A DNA stretch of 64,000 nt. Source: Hyphomicrobiales bacterium. GTDB taxonomy: Bacteria > Pseudomonadota > Alphaproteobacteria > Rhizobiales > Rhizobiaceae. Every line of letters begins with the position of its first letter. Positions within the stretch are counted from its first letter, which is position 1. Positions 49,975 to 59,841 of this stretch are shown piece after piece. The DNA lies in assembly GCA_003577315.1 (NCBI GenBank), contig QEVK01000016.1:1-64000 (forward strand), written 5' to 3'. The position numbers and the translations under genes were made by a program. The notes below the pieces were generated by a model. It worked only from the letters and a program-made list of their open reading frames with translations, did no database searches and was not told the DNA's origin.

Positions 49975-50733
49975 ATGGCATTCGGCTTCTTCTCCCGCCC
50001 CGCGAAATCCCGGCCCGCCCCTTCCTCGGAGCGGGTCCATCATGTCGCCGGCCGCGAATTGCCGCTGCGCGTGGTGGAGAACGCGCGCGCCAAGCGGCTG
50101 ACGCTCAGGATCGACGCCGGCGGCCGGGGCCTGCGCGTCACCGTGCCGCCCGGCCTGCGGCAGGGCGAGGTCGACCGCTTCCTCGACCGCCACCGCGACT
50201 GGCTGGAGCTGAAGCTCGCCCGGCTGCCCGACAGGCCGCAACTGCGCGCAGGCGTCAAGATGCCGCTGCGCGGCAGGCCGCACCTGATCGTCCACCGGCC
50301 CGGCAGGCGCGGCACGGTGACGGCGGGCGAGGAAGACGGGCGGCCGGCGCTCTACGTCCACGGCGAGGCCGCGCATCTGCCGCGCCGGCTGGCGGACTTC
50401 CTCAAGCGGGAAGCGAGGAAGGACATCGAGCCGCTGGTGGCGAAGCATGCGGCGAGCCTCGGCAAGCGCGCCAAGGCGATCCGCTTCAAGGACACCTCCT
50501 CGCGCTGGGGCTCGTGCACGGCCGACGGGGCGCTGTCGTTTTCCTGGCGCATCATGATGGCGCCGCCGGCGGTGATCGACTATCTCGTGGCGCACGAGGT
50601 GGCGCATCTGAAGGAGATGAACCACGGGCCGGACTTCTGGGCGCTGTGCCGCGGCTTGTGCCCGCGCACCGAGGAGGCGCGCGCCTGGCTCAAGCGCAAC
50701 GGCGCGGCCCTTCAGGCGATCGCCTTCGAGTGA
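49975..50733 (+). CDS. YgjP-type zinc metallopeptidase (DUF45/SprT-like)
   Basis: 252 aa. The metal site HEVAHLKEMNHGPDFW is complete: HExxH at 207-211 and the third His at 217. The segment FKDTSSRWGSCTADGALSFS before it is the YgjP/DUF45 signature. It is a cytoplasmic metal-dependent peptidase-like protein, often next to restriction or housekeeping genes, with unknown substrate. The start at 49975 follows the C-rich repeat by 37 bp. Confidence 0.9.
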   Translation: MAFGFFSRPAKSRPAPSSERVHHVAGRELPLRVVENARAKRLTLRIDAGGRGLRVTVPPGLRQGEVDRFLDRHRDWLELKLARLPDRPQLRAGVKMPLRGRPHLIVHRPGRRGTVTAGEEDGRPALYVHGEAAHLPRRLADFLKREARKDIEPLVAKHAASLGKRAKAIRFKDTSSRWGSCTADGALSFSWRIMMAPPAVIDYLVAHEVAHLKEMNHGPDFWALCRGLCPRTEEARAWLKRNGAALQAIAFE

Positions 50734-50775
50734 GCCGGCGGCCGCCCCCTGCCTCGCCGCCCCGGTCGGAGAGCC

Positions 50776-51012
50776 TCAGAACGCCTTGAAGGTCAGCGTC
50801 GTCAACGAGCGCACGATGCCCGGCACGTTGGCGACGTTCTCGTTGATGAACTTGCCGATGTCGACGCCCTCCTCGACATAGATCTTCATCAGCAGGTCGT
50901 AGTCGCCGCTGGTCGAGTACAGCTCGGAGGCGACCTCGCGGGCGAACAATTCGTCGGCGACCTCGTAGGTCTTGCCCGGCGTGCACTGAAGCTGCACGAA
51001 AACCGCTCTCAT
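50776..51012 (-). CDS. Stand-alone Lrp/AsnC ligand-binding (RAM) domain protein
   Basis: 78 aa. It is the effector-binding half of an Lrp/AsnC regulator without the HTH half: RAVFVQLQCTPGKTYEVADE, then SELYSTSGDYDLLMKIYVEE and PGIVRSLTTLTFKAF, the usual RAM fold (beta-alpha-beta-beta-alpha-beta). RAM domains bind amino acids and form octamers. It is 42 bp downstream of the formamidase-like gene on the same strand, so it probably belongs to the tryptophan/kynurenine unit; the Lrp-family regulator KynR controls the kyn genes in Pseudomonas, which makes this context notable. Confidence 0.88.
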   Translation of the reverse strand: MRAVFVQLQCTPGKTYEVADELFAREVASELYSTSGDYDLLMKIYVEEGVDIGKFINENVANVPGIVRSLTTLTFKAF

Positions 51013-51054
51013 CTCGTTCCTCTCGCTCTGTCCTGACAGGTTCGGGCTTTGCTT

Positions 51055-51885
51055 CTAGCCCGTCAACAGGGTGGTTGTCAGCGCGTGCGACGGGTCGGCG
51101 AGCCCGTCGACGACGTCGAAGTGGTGGCGGTCCGGCTCCTCGACGCAGAGCGTCGCCGCGCCCAGCCCGGTCCAGACATTGGCGAGCAGCGCGTTCTGGC
51201 GCACGAATTCCGAGCGCTCCGCCGCGCCCACCCAGCAGGCGAGCCGCGCGCCCGCCAGCGGCTCGAGCAGCGCGGGGCTCTGGGCGCGGGCCTCGGCCGC
51301 GTCGATGTTGAGGCTGGCGTTCATCTGGGTGCGCATCAGCGGCCTGAGGTCGTGCACGCCCGAGATCGACACCGTGTTGGCGATGCGCGCCCGCACCGCC
51401 GCGGAGAGCGGCGAGTCGGCGCAGATCATGCGCGTGGCGAGATGCCCGCCGGCGGAATGGCCGGTCAGCCGCACCGGCCCCGCGACCATGCCGGCCGCGG
51501 CCTCGATGGCGGCCGCCACCTCGCCGACGATGCCGGAGATGCGGATGCCGGGGCACAGCGTGTAGGACGGCATGGCCACCGCATGGCCATGCGCCAGCGG
51601 GCCGGCGGCCAGATGCGACAGACAGCTTCCGTCGAGCTTCATCCAGAAGCCGCCATGGATGAAGACGACCAGCCCTTTCGCCTCGCCTTCGGGCATGAAC
51701 ATATCGAAGCGGTGGCGCGGCCCTTCCCCGTAGGCAAGGTCGAGCCTGGCCCTGCCGGCGGCGGCCCGTTCGGCGCGGAAGGGCCGCGCCCGTTCCAGCC
51801 AGGCATCGGGCCAGCGCTCGCCGCGCGGGATGTTGACGCCGTTGGCGTAGGCGTCGTCCCAGTCCTCGATGCGGTGATGGATCAT
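51055..51885 (-). CDS. Kynurenine formamidase-like alpha/beta hydrolase
   Basis: 276 aa from ATG 51885. The oxyanion motif HGGFWMK (77-83) is close to the HGGYW of eukaryotic-type arylformamidase, the nucleophile is Ser144 in GHSAGGH, and the catalytic Asp/His lie in the [11 protein letters not shown] region near the C-terminus. It is predicted to cleave N-formyl-L-kynurenine to kynurenine and formate, the step after tryptophan 2,3-dioxygenase, which is encoded about 4.7 kb away in the same locus. It is not homologous to the metal-dependent KynB. Another esterase role cannot be excluded. Confidence 0.75.
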   Translation of the reverse strand: MIHHRIEDWDDAYANGVNIPRGERWPDAWLERARPFRAERAAAGRARLDLAYGEGPRHRFDMFMPEGEAKGLVVFIHGGFWMKLDGSCLSHLAAGPLAHGHAVAMPSYTLCPGIRISGIVGEVAAAIEAAAGMVAGPVRLTGHSAGGHLATRMICADSPLSAAVRARIANTVSISGVHDLRPLMRTQMNASLNIDAAEARAQSPALLEPLAGARLACWVGAAERSEFVRQNALLANVWTGLGAATLCVEEPDRHHFDVVDGLADPSHALTTTLLTG

Positions 51886-52143
51886 GGTTTCTCCCTGCCC
51901 GCGCGCCCACCCCTCGCAAACCGGCCCCTCGCAGAGCGGCCCTTCGCGGGCCGAACCCGCGCAAGACCGGCCTTGCGCGACCCGCCGCCTCCTCCATCGC
52001 GCGGCCGGGGCCATCCTGTCCAGACCGGAAAATGCTTCAATCTTGAAATTTCATGCTTGAAACACCCCCGGATCGGTGGAATCATTTCCGCAACGACAAG
52101 AATGGGAACACCCCGAAGCCGGGGACCGGATGGGACGAACGGG

Positions 52144-54438
52144 ATGAAGGTTGCGGTGCTCGGCGGCGGCCCCGCCGGCCTCTATTTCGCCATCTCGATG
52201 AAGCTGCGCGACGCCGCGCACGAGATCGTCGTCTTCGAGCGGAACCGCCCCGACGACACCTTCGGCTGGGGCGTGGTGCTGTCGGACGAGACGCTCGACA
52301 ACCTCGCGGCCAACGACGAAAGGAGCGCGGCCGCCATCCGCGAGCATTTCGCCTACTGGGACGACATCGCCGTGGTCCACAAGGGCACGCGCACGCTCTC
52401 GACCGGGCACGGCTTCTGCGGCATCGGCCGCATGCGGCTGCTGCTGCTGTTGCAGGCGCGCGCGAAGGAGCTGGGCGTCGATCTGCGCTTCCGGGCCGAG
52501 GTGGACGACCACGCCGCGCTGATGGCGCAATACGACCTCGTCGTCGCCGCCGACGGGCTGAACTCCAGGGCGCGCGCGGCGCTGGCCGAGCACTTCCGCC
52601 CCGACATCGACGTGCGCAAGTGCAAGTTCGTGTGGCTCGGCACCCGCCAGAAGTTCGACGACGCCTTCACCTTCATCTTCGAGAAGACCGAACACGGCTG
52701 GGTGTGGGCGCATGCCTACCAGTTCGACGACGACACCGCGACCTTCATCGTCGAGTGCGCCGAAGCCACCTGGGAGAAGTTCGGCTTCGGTTCCATGAGC
52801 CGCGAGGAGTCCATCGCCGCCTGCGAGGCGATCTTCAGCAAGCATCTCGGCGGCCACGCGCTGATGTCGAACGCCAACCACATCCGCGGCTCGGCCTGGA
52901 TCAGCTTCCCGCGCGTGCTGTGCGAGCGCTGGTCGCACGCCAACATCGTGCTGATGGGCGACGCGGCCGCGACGGCGCATTTCTCGATCGGCTCCGGCAC
53001 CAAGCTGGCGATGGAAAGCGCCATCGCGCTCGCCGGCTATCTCCATTCCGAGCCCACGATGCAGGCGGCGTTCGCGAAATACGAGGATGCAAGGCGCACC
53101 GAGGTGCTGAGGCTGCAATCGGCGGCGCGCAACTCGCTCGAATGGTTCGAGGACGTCGAGCGCTATCTCGACCTCGATCCCGTCCAGTTCACCTATTCGC
53201 TGCTGACGCGCTCGCAGCGCATCAGCCACGAGAACCTGCGCCTGCGCGACGGCGAGTGGCTGGGAAGGGCCGAGGAATGGTTCCAGCGCCGGGCCGGGGC
53301 GCCGGCCGGCACGCGGCGGCCGCCGATGTTCGCGCCCTACCGGCTGCGCGGCATGGAGCTCGCCAACCGCGTCGTCGTCTCGCCCATGGCGCAGTACCGG
53401 GCCGTAGACGGGACGCCCACCGACTGGCATTTCGTCCACTATGCCGAGCGCGCCAAGGGCGGCGCCGGGCTGGTCACCATCGAGATGACCTGCGTGTCGC
53501 CGCAAGGCCGCATCACGCCCGGCTGCACCGGCTTCTACAGGCCCGAGCACGAGGCGGCGTGGAAGCGCATCGTCGGTTTCGTCCATGCCGAGACGCGGGC
53601 GAAGATCTGCGCCCAGATCGGCCATTCCGGGCCCAAGGGCTCGACCCGGCTCGGCTGGGAGGAGGCGGACGCGCCGCTGAAGGACGGCAACTGGCCGCTC
53701 ATGGCGGCCTCGGCCGTGCCATGGTCGCCGGGGAACCAGACGCCGAAGGCGATGGACCGCGCCGACATGGACAGGGTGCGCGAGGAGTTCGTGGCGGCGG
53801 CGCGGATGGCGGAACGCTGCGGCTTCGACATGGTCGAGCTGCACATGGCGCACGGCTACCTGCTCTCCTCCTTCATCTCGCCGCTGACCAACCGGCGCGA
53901 CGACGACTATGGCGGCAGCCTCGACAACCGCATGCGCTTCCCGCTCGAAGTGTTCCATGCCGTGCGCGCCGCGTGGCCGCGCGAGAAGCCGATCTCGGTG
54001 CGCATCTCGGCCAACGACTGGGTGGGCGAGGAAGGCGTGACGCCGGAGGAGGCGGTGAAGATCGCGCGGATGCTGCGGGAGGCCGGCGTCGACATCTGCG
54101 ACGTGTCGGCCGGCCAGACCTCGATCAGGGCGAAGCCGGTCTACGGCCGCATGTTCCAGACGCCGTTCTCCGACCGCATCCGCAACGAGACCGGCATGGC
54201 GACGATGGCGGTCGGCAACATCTACGAGCCGGACCACGTCAACTCGATCCTGATGGCCGGCCGCGCCGACCTCGTCTGCCTGGCGCGGCCGCATCTGGCC
54301 GATCCCTACTGGACGCTGCACGCGGCCGCGCGGCTCGGCGACAGGGGGGTCGAATGGCCCGATCCCTACCTTCCCGGCCGCGACCAGCTCTACCGGCTGG
54401 CCGAGCGCGGGCCGGAACAGATGACGGGGAAGGTGTGA
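52144..54438 (+). CDS. Two-domain anthraniloyl-CoA (or salicylyl-CoA) monooxygenase / OYE-type reductase
   Basis: 764 aa. Residues 1 to about 385 are an FAD monooxygenase of the PHBH type: Rossmann motif [14 protein letters not shown], and [19 protein letters not shown] for the second FAD site. From about residue 394 ([20 protein letters not shown]) to the end is a complete old-yellow-enzyme/NADH:flavin oxidoreductase domain with [19 protein letters not shown]. This fusion is known for 2-aminobenzoyl-CoA monooxygenase/reductase of Azoarcus and for salicylyl-CoA 5-hydroxylases. The linked tryptophan genes favour anthraniloyl-CoA. It hydroxylates and then reduces the CoA-bound ring, opening the way to non-oxygenolytic degradation. 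Confidence 0.88.
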   Translation: MKVAVLGGGPAGLYFAISMKLRDAAHEIVVFERNRPDDTFGWGVVLSDETLDNLAANDERSAAAIREHFAYWDDIAVVHKGTRTLSTGHGFCGIGRMRLLLLLQARAKELGVDLRFRAEVDDHAALMAQYDLVVAADGLNSRARAALAEHFRPDIDVRKCKFVWLGTRQKFDDAFTFIFEKTEHGWVWAHAYQFDDDTATFIVECAEATWEKFGFGSMSREESIAACEAIFSKHLGGHALMSNANHIRGSAWISFPRVLCERWSHANIVLMGDAAATAHFSIGSGTKLAMESAIALAGYLHSEPTMQAAFAKYEDARRTEVLRLQSAARNSLEWFEDVERYLDLDPVQFTYSLLTRSQRISHENLRLRDGEWLGRAEEWFQRRAGAPAGTRRPPMFAPYRLRGMELANRVVVSPMAQYRAVDGTPTDWHFVHYAERAKGGAGLVTIEMTCVSPQGRITPGCTGFYRPEHEAAWKRIVGFVHAETRAKICAQIGHSGPKGSTRLGWEEADAPLKDGNWPLMAASAVPWSPGNQTPKAMDRADMDRVREEFVAAARMAERCGFDMVELHMAHGYLLSSFISPLTNRRDDDYGGSLDNRMRFPLEVFHAVRAAWPREKPISVRISANDWVGEEGVTPEEAVKIARMLREAGVDICDVSAGQTSIRAKPVYGRMFQTPFSDRIRNETGMATMAVGNIYEPDHVNSILMAGRADLVCLARPHLADPYWTLHAAARLGDRGVEWPDPYLPGRDQLYRLAERGPEQMTGKV

Positions 54439-54508
54439 TGGCGCATTGCGGCCGAAACGTCCCCCTCGCCTTCCGGCCGGCCCCGGTCCCGGCCCCGGGG
54501 AGCGCGAC

Positions 54509-54985
54509 ATGGTGAGCGTGCCGCTCGAGCTGGTCGGGCCGATGGCCGGCGGCAAGGAAAGGCTCCGGCTGTGGATCAGGCTGCTGCGCGTCGTGCGCGT
54601 GGTCGAGGGCGAGCTGCGCGAGCGGCTGAAGCGCGAGTTCGATTCGACCCTGCCGCGCTTCGACGTGCTTTCCGCGCTCTACCGCGAGCGCGAGGGCATG
54701 CTGATGAGCGACCTGTCGCGCTTCCTGCTCGTCTCCAACGGCAACGTCACCGGCATCGTCGAGCGGCTGGTCGGCGACGGCCTCGTCCGGCGCGCGGCCC
54801 GCGAGGGCGACCGCCGCGCCTTCGTCGTGCGGCTGACGGAGGCGGGCGTGGCGCGCTTCGAGGCCATGGCGGCCGCGCATGAAGGCTGGATCGCCGAGCT
54901 GCTCGGCGAGGTGGGCGAGGCCGAGGCGAAGGCGCTGTCGGCGATGCTGAAGGCGTTCCGCAGCAACTGGGAGGGCGAGCATTGA
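54509..54985 (+). CDS. MarR-family transcriptional regulator
   Basis: 158 aa. Winged helix seen as [20 protein letters not shown], then [20 protein letters not shown], and the wing [13 protein letters not shown]; long dimerisation helices at both ends. MarR proteins of aromatic-acid operons respond to the substrate or its CoA thioester. It is placed between the monooxygenase and the CoA ligase, so it is likely the local repressor, released by anthraniloyl-CoA or a related ligand. ATG 54509 follows a GGGGAGCG site. Confidence 0.9.
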   Translation: MVSVPLELVGPMAGGKERLRLWIRLLRVVRVVEGELRERLKREFDSTLPRFDVLSALYREREGMLMSDLSRFLLVSNGNVTGIVERLVGDGLVRRAAREGDRRAFVVRLTEAGVARFEAMAAAHEGWIAELLGEVGEAEAKALSAMLKAFRSNWEGEH

Positions 54986-55014
54986 ACACGACGGCAGGAA
55001 AGGAGAGCCGCGGG

Positions 55015-56640
55015 ATGCTCGGCCCCTCGGCGCATGTCGACACCTTCACCCGGGACAACCTGCCGCCCTTCGACCAGTGGCCGGACCTGAAGCTCGACGG
55101 CTTCGACTATCCCGAATACCTGAACTGCGCCGTCGAGCTGACCGACCGCATGGTGGAGAAGGGCTTCGGCGACCGCACGGCGCTGATCGGCAACGGACGG
55201 CGCCGCACCTACAAGGAGCTTGCCGACTGGACCAACCGCCTCGCCCGCGCGCTGGTGGAGAACTACGGCGTCGTGCCCGGCAACCGCGTGCTGATCCGCG
55301 CGCCCAACAACCCGGCGATGGTGGCCTGCTGGCTGGCGGCCACCAAGGCCGGCGCGGTCGTGGTCAACACCATGCCGATGCTGCGCGCCGGCGAGCTCGG
55401 CAAGATCGTCGACAAGGCCGAAATCCAGCTCGCGCTGTGCGACACGCGCATCAAGGACGAGCTGGTGGCCTGCGCCAAGGAAAGCCGCTTCCTGAAGCAG
55501 GTGGTCGGCTTCGACGGCACCGCCAACCACGACGCCGAGCTCGACCGCGTCGCGCTCGACAAGCCCGTCACCTTCGAGGCGGTGAGGACCGGCCGCGACG
55601 ATGTGTGCCTGCTCGGCTTCACCTCCGGCACCACCGGCAGCCCGAAGGCGACGATGCACTTCCACCGCGACATCCTCGTCATCGCCGACGGCTACGCGAA
55701 GGAAGTGCTCAAGGTCACGCCCGACGACGTCTTCGTCGGCTCGCCGCCGCTGGCCTTCACCTTCGGGCTCGGCGGGCTCGCCGTGTTTCCGCTGCGCTTC
55801 GGCGCCGCCGCGACGCTGCTGGAAAGCGCCACGCCGCCCAACATGGTCGACATCATCCAGACCTATCGCGCGACGATCTCGTTCACCGCGCCCACCGCCT
55901 ATCGCGCCATGATGAAGGCGATGGACGAGGGCGCGGACCTGTCGTCGCTCAGGATCGCGGTGTCGGCCGGCGAGACCCTGCCCGCCCCGGTCTACGAGGA
56001 ATGGGAGAAACGGACGGGCAAGCCGATCCTCGACGGCATCGGCGCGACCGAGATGCTGCACATCTTCATCACCAACCGGCTCGACGACCGCGCGCCGGGC
56101 GTCACCGGCCGGCCGGTCGCCGGCTACGAGGCCATGGTGGTGGACGACGACATGAACGAGGTGCCGCGCGGGCAGATCGGCCGGCTGGCCGTGCGGGGGC
56201 CGACCGGCTGCCGCTACCTCGCCGACGAACGCCAGCCAAGCTATGTGCGCGACGGCTGGAACCTGACGGGCGACTCGTTCGTGCAGGACGCGGATGGACG
56301 CTTCCGCTTCGCCGCCCGCTCCGACGACATGATCCTGTCGGCCGGCTACAACATCGCCGGGCCGGAAGTGGAGGCGGCGCTGCTTTCGCACCCGCTGGTG
56401 GCCGAATGCGCGGTGATCGGCGCGCCCGACGAGGCGCGCGGCCAGATCGTCGAGGCCTATGTGGTGCTCGCCGGCGGCGGAACGGCCGACGCCGCCACCG
56501 CGAAGCTCTTGCAGGACCACGTCAAGGCGACCATCGCGCCCTACAAGTACCCGCGCTCGGTCCGCTTCGTGCCGGCCCTGCCCAAGACCCAGACCGGCAA
56601 GATCCAGCGCTTCCGGCTCAGGCAGGAGCGCGTGCCATGA
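55015..56640 (+). CDS. Aryl-CoA ligase, probable 2-aminobenzoate (anthranilate)-CoA ligase
   Basis: 541 aa from ATG 55015 (AGGAG nine bases upstream); a TTG at 54982, overlapping the marR stop, is an alternative start adding 11 residues. The ATP loop is [20 protein letters not shown], the adenylate motif is [11 protein letters not shown], and the C-terminal catalytic lysine is in [13 protein letters not shown]. The family is the benzoate/2-aminobenzoate-CoA ligases. It would activate anthranilate to anthraniloyl-CoA, the substrate of the two-domain monooxygenase next door. The tryptophan dioxygenase start overlaps its stop (ATGA). Confidence 0.85.
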   Translation: MLGPSAHVDTFTRDNLPPFDQWPDLKLDGFDYPEYLNCAVELTDRMVEKGFGDRTALIGNGRRRTYKELADWTNRLARALVENYGVVPGNRVLIRAPNNPAMVACWLAATKAGAVVVNTMPMLRAGELGKIVDKAEIQLALCDTRIKDELVACAKESRFLKQVVGFDGTANHDAELDRVALDKPVTFEAVRTGRDDVCLLGFTSGTTGSPKATMHFHRDILVIADGYAKEVLKVTPDDVFVGSPPLAFTFGLGGLAVFPLRFGAAATLLESATPPNMVDIIQTYRATISFTAPTAYRAMMKAMDEGADLSSLRIAVSAGETLPAPVYEEWEKRTGKPILDGIGATEMLHIFITNRLDDRAPGVTGRPVAGYEAMVVDDDMNEVPRGQIGRLAVRGPTGCRYLADERQPSYVRDGWNLTGDSFVQDADGRFRFAARSDDMILSAGYNIAGPEVEAALLSHPLVAECAVIGAPDEARGQIVEAYVVLAGGGTADAATAKLLQDHVKATIAPYKYPRSVRFVPALPKTQTGKIQRFRLRQERVP

Positions 56641-57491
56641 CCGCCCCCGACACGAGCGGCCCGGACGACGCCGGCGGCATCGACGGCGCGCAGACCGATT
56701 TCCGCGACCGCATGGCCTATGGCGACTATCTGCATCTGGAGAAGATCCTCGACGCGCAGGAGCCGCTGTCGGCCTCGCCGGACGAGCTCCTGTTCATCAT
56801 CCAGCACCAGACCTCGGAGCTGTGGATGAAGCTCGCCATCCACGAGGTCACGGGCGCGATGGCGGCGATCCGCGCCGACGACGTGCGCCCCGCCTTCAAG
56901 ATGCTGACGCGGGTGGCGCGCATCTTCGAGCAGCTGAACAGCGCCTGGGACGTGCTGCGCACCATGACCCCCAGCGAATACACCCGCTTCCGCGACGCGC
57001 TCGGCCAGTCGTCGGGCTTCCAGTCGTGGCAGTACCGCGCCATCGAGTTCCTGGCCGGCAACCGCAACCTCGCCATGCTGAAGCCGCACGCGCACCGGCC
57101 GGAGACGGTGGCGAGGCTGGAGGCGATCCTTTCCCGCCCCAGCCTCTACGACGAGGCGCTGCTGCTGCTCCACCGCAACGGCCTCGACATCGGGGCCGAC
57201 GCGGCGCGGCGCGACTGGCGAAAAACGCGCGCGCCGAGCGGGACGGTGGTGGCGGCGTGGCGGACCGTCTATGCCGAGCCTGCGCGCCACTGGGCGCTCT
57301 ACGAGCTGGCCGAGAAGCTGGTCGACTTCGAGGACTATTTCCGCCGCTGGCGCTTCAACCACGTCACCACGGTCGAGCGCATCATCGGGCTGAAGCGCGG
57401 CACCGGCGGCACGGCCGGCGTGGCGTATCTGCGGCGCATGCTGGAGGTCGAGCTGTTCCCGGAGCTGTGGCGGGTGAGGACCGAGCTGTGA
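56637..57491 (+). CDS. kynA: Tryptophan 2,3-dioxygenase
   Basis: 284 aa, the bacterial length. The heme region [17 protein letters not shown] and the substrate segments [17 protein letters not shown] and [20 protein letters not shown] are all conserved; the proximal His is the one in RFNHV. It opens the indole ring of L-tryptophan to N-formylkynurenine with O2. It is translationally coupled to the CoA ligase and is followed by the transporter genes. Confidence 0.96.
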   Translation: MTAPDTSGPDDAGGIDGAQTDFRDRMAYGDYLHLEKILDAQEPLSASPDELLFIIQHQTSELWMKLAIHEVTGAMAAIRADDVRPAFKMLTRVARIFEQLNSAWDVLRTMTPSEYTRFRDALGQSSGFQSWQYRAIEFLAGNRNLAMLKPHAHRPETVARLEAILSRPSLYDEALLLLHRNGLDIGADAARRDWRKTRAPSGTVVAAWRTVYAEPARHWALYELAEKLVDFEDYFRRWRFNHVTTVERIIGLKRGTGGTAGVAYLRRMLEVELFPELWRVRTEL

Positions 57492-57530
57492 AATTTCCGG
57501 CGCGGGCTGGCGCTGGCGCGAATTTTTTCT
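57491..57530 (+). terminator. Possible terminator after kynA
   Basis: AAATT-type bases and GCGC/CGCG segments around GGCTGGCGCTGG can fold back, and TTTTTT follows at about 57522-57528. The stem is imperfect, so partial read-through into the transporter genes is likely. A second small hairpin (GGCCCCCCCAAAGGGCTCC region) follows it. Confidence 0.4.
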
Positions 57531-57580
57531 CATCGTAGGAAGGCCCCCCCAAAGGGCTCCGGAAAAAGGGAGTGGAACGA

Positions 57581-58726
57581 ATGCGTAAACTGATTGCGGC
57601 GAGCGTGCTTGCGCTTGCGACGGGCGTGAGCGGCGGGGCGTCCGCCGAGCCGGTGAAGGTCGGCCTCATCACCACCCTTTCGGGCGGCGGCGCCGGCCTG
57701 GGCATCGACGCCCGCGACGGCTTCCTGCTGGCGCTGAAGAACGCCGGCGATGCCGCCGCCGAGATCGAGGTCGTCACCGAGGACGACGGCCAGAAGCCCG
57801 AGCTTGCGGTGCAGATCGCCGACAAGATGATCCAGTCCGACCAGGTCGACATCCTGACCGGCATCATCTGGTCCAACCTCGCCATGGCCGTGGTGCCGGG
57901 CGCCGTCGCCCAGGGCAAGTTCTACATCTCCGTCAATGCCGGCCCCTCGGCGCTGGCGGGCAGCCAGTGCAACGAGAACTACTTCAACGTCGCCTACCAG
58001 AACGACAACTTCCACGAGGCGATGGGCCAGTACGCCAACGAGACGTACAGGAAGACCTTCATCATGGCGCCCAACTATCCGGCGGGCACCGATTCGCTCA
58101 CCGGCTTCAAGCGCTACTACAAGGGCGAGCTGGCCGGCGAGATCTACACCCAGGTCGGCCAGACCGACTATGCGGCCGAGATCGCGCAGATCCGCGCCTC
58201 GGGCGCGGACTCGCTGTTCATCTTCCTGCCGGGCGGCATGGGCATCGCCTTCATGAAGCAGTACGCGCAGTCGGGCGTCGACATTCCCGTCATCGGCCCC
58301 GGCTTCTCCTTCAGCCAGGACGTGCTGCCGGCGATCGGCGACGCCGCGCTCGGGGTGAAGAACTCGGCCTCCTGGGCCAAGGACCTCGACAACGACGCCT
58401 CGAGGACGTTCGTCGAGACCTTCCAGGCCGAATATGGCCGCCTGCCCTCGATCTACGCCGCCCAGGCCTACGACACCGGCAACCTGATCGTCTCCGCCGC
58501 CGCCAGGGCCAGCGTCAAGGACGCCGCCGCCTTCCGCGCCGCGCTGAAGGAGGCCGGCTTCGACTCGGTGCGCGGCAAGTTCTCCTTCAACACCAACAAC
58601 CATCCGATCCAGGACATCTATGTCCGCGAGGTGGTGAAGGAGGGCGACGTTTTGACCAACAAGATCATCGGCACCGCCTTCACCGACCACAAGGACGCCT
58701 ATGCCGAGCAGTGCCCGCTGAAATGA
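57581..58726 (+). CDS. ABC transporter substrate-binding protein (aromatic or amino acid type)
   Basis: 381 aa. Sec signal peptide 1-22 (ends ASA). The mature part begins PVKVGLITTLSGGGAGLG, the type I binding fold used for branched-chain amino acids and for aromatic acids. GAVAQGKFYISVNAGPSALA and PSIYAAQAYDTGNLIVSAAA fit the aromatic-compound subgroup. The first gene of a five-gene importer on the same strand as kynA, 89 bp downstream. The cargo is probably tryptophan, kynurenine or anthranilate; this is inferred from context. Confidence 0.85.
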   Translation: MRKLIAASVLALATGVSGGASAEPVKVGLITTLSGGGAGLGIDARDGFLLALKNAGDAAAEIEVVTEDDGQKPELAVQIADKMIQSDQVDILTGIIWSNLAMAVVPGAVAQGKFYISVNAGPSALAGSQCNENYFNVAYQNDNFHEAMGQYANETYRKTFIMAPNYPAGTDSLTGFKRYYKGELAGEIYTQVGQTDYAAEIAQIRASGADSLFIFLPGGMGIAFMKQYAQSGVDIPVIGPGFSFSQDVLPAIGDAALGVKNSASWAKDLDNDASRTFVETFQAEYGRLPSIYAAQAYDTGNLIVSAAARASVKDAAAFRAALKEAGFDSVRGKFSFNTNNHPIQDIYVREVVKEGDVLTNKIIGTAFTDHKDAYAEQCPLK

Positions 58727-58731
58727 CGGCG

Positions 58732-58860
58732 CCCTTCTCCCCGCGCGCGGGGAGAAGGTGGCGGCAGCCGGATGAGGGGCGGCGAAGACCGTCCCGCCGC
58801 GCCGGCGCCGCCCCTCGCCCGGCCCTTCGGGCCACTCTCTCCCCCTGAACGGGGAGAGGG
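58732..58860. repeat. RIME-like intergenic palindromic element
   Basis: A nested set of inverted repeats: CCTTCTCCCCG / CGGGGAGAAGG (58733-58758), GAGGGGCGGCG (58774-58784) with CGCCGCCCCTC (58806-58816), and CTCTCCCC / GGGGAGAG (58837-58858). The outermost arms are also complementary, so the whole 129 bp is one imperfect palindrome. The words GGGGAGAAGGTGGCGGCAG and GGATGAGGGGC are typical of Rhizobium intergenic mosaic elements. It lies between the binding protein and the first permease and may tune expression of the latter. Confidence 0.75.
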
Positions 58861-58914
58861 GGACGTCGGCGCCGCGATCCTCACATCCACCAAAGAACCC
58901 GAATCATCCCACCC

Positions 58915-59838
58915 GTGCAGACCGCGCTTTTCATCGAACAGATGCTCAACGGGCTCCAGCTCGGGGTGATGCTGTTCCTCATGGCCGCCGGGCTGACGCT
59001 GATCTTCGGCGTCATGGGGCTGATCAACCTCGCCCACGGCTCGCTCTACATGGTCGGCGCCTTCGCCTGCGCCTCGGCGGCGGCCGCCACCGGCTCGTTC
59101 TGGGCGGGGCTGGCCGCCAGCCTCGCGGCCGCGGCCGCGGCCGGCGCGATCGTCGAGATCCTCGTCATCCGCCGGCTCTACCGGCGCGACCATCTCGACC
59201 AGGTGCTCGCCACCTTCGCGCTGATCCTCATCTTCTCGGAAGGCACCCGCTGGCTGTTCGGCTCCTTCCCGCTCTATCTCGACATCCCACCGCTGTTGCA
59301 GGGCACCGTGTCGCTGCCCGGCGGCTCGCGCTACCAGCTCTACCGGCTGGCCATCATCGGCGTCGGCATCGCGGTCGCCGTCGCCCTGTTCCTGCTGATC
59401 GCGAAGACGCGGCTCGGCATGCGTATCCGGGCCGGCGAGAGCGACCGCGAGATGATCGGCGCGCTCGGCGTCGACATCCGCACCCTCTACACGCTGGTCT
59501 TCGCGCTGGGCGCGGCGCTCGCCGGCCTCGCCGGCGCGCTGGTCGGGGCGCTGCAATCGGTGCAGGTCGGCATGGGCGAGCCGGTGCTCATCCTCGCCTT
59601 CGTCGTCATCGTCATCGGCGGCATCGGCTCGATCAAGGGCGCGCTGGTCGGCGCGGTGATCGTCGGTGTCACCGACACGATGGGCCGCTTCCTGCTGCCG
59701 CAGCTCTTCGGTCTTCTCATGCCCCCCTCGCAGGCCGGCCTCGTCGGCGGCGCGCTGGCCTCGATGCTGATCTACATCGTCATGGCGGTGGTGCTGGCGG
59801 TGAAGCCGCAGGGCCTGTTCCCGGCGGCGAAGGGGTAG
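58915..59838 (+). CDS. ABC transporter permease, LivH-type (second system)
   Basis: 307 aa with eight or so spans. Motifs are GLTLIFGVMGLINLAHGSLY and GGIGSIKGALVGAVIVG. The start is GTG 58915, giving QTALFIEQMLNGLQLG; no ATG fits. It forms the channel with the LivM-type protein, whose gene starts 3 bp after the stop. The upstream RIME-like element separates it from the binding protein gene. Confidence 0.9.
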   Translation: MQTALFIEQMLNGLQLGVMLFLMAAGLTLIFGVMGLINLAHGSLYMVGAFACASAAAATGSFWAGLAASLAAAAAAGAIVEILVIRRLYRRDHLDQVLATFALILIFSEGTRWLFGSFPLYLDIPPLLQGTVSLPGGSRYQLYRLAIIGVGIAVAVALFLLIAKTRLGMRIRAGESDREMIGALGVDIRTLYTLVFALGAALAGLAGALVGALQSVQVGMGEPVLILAFVVIVIGGIGSIKGALVGAVIVGVTDTMGRFLLPQLFGLLMPPSQAGLVGGALASMLIYIVMAVVLAVKPQGLFPAAKG

Positions 59839-59841
59839 GCG

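Noticed and set aside
51055..52014. Longer 319-aa form of the formamidase-like hydrolase
   Set aside because: The extra N-terminus is Arg-rich repeat-like sequence; ATG 51885 begins the conserved [13 protein letters not shown] segment and has a GGGAG site.
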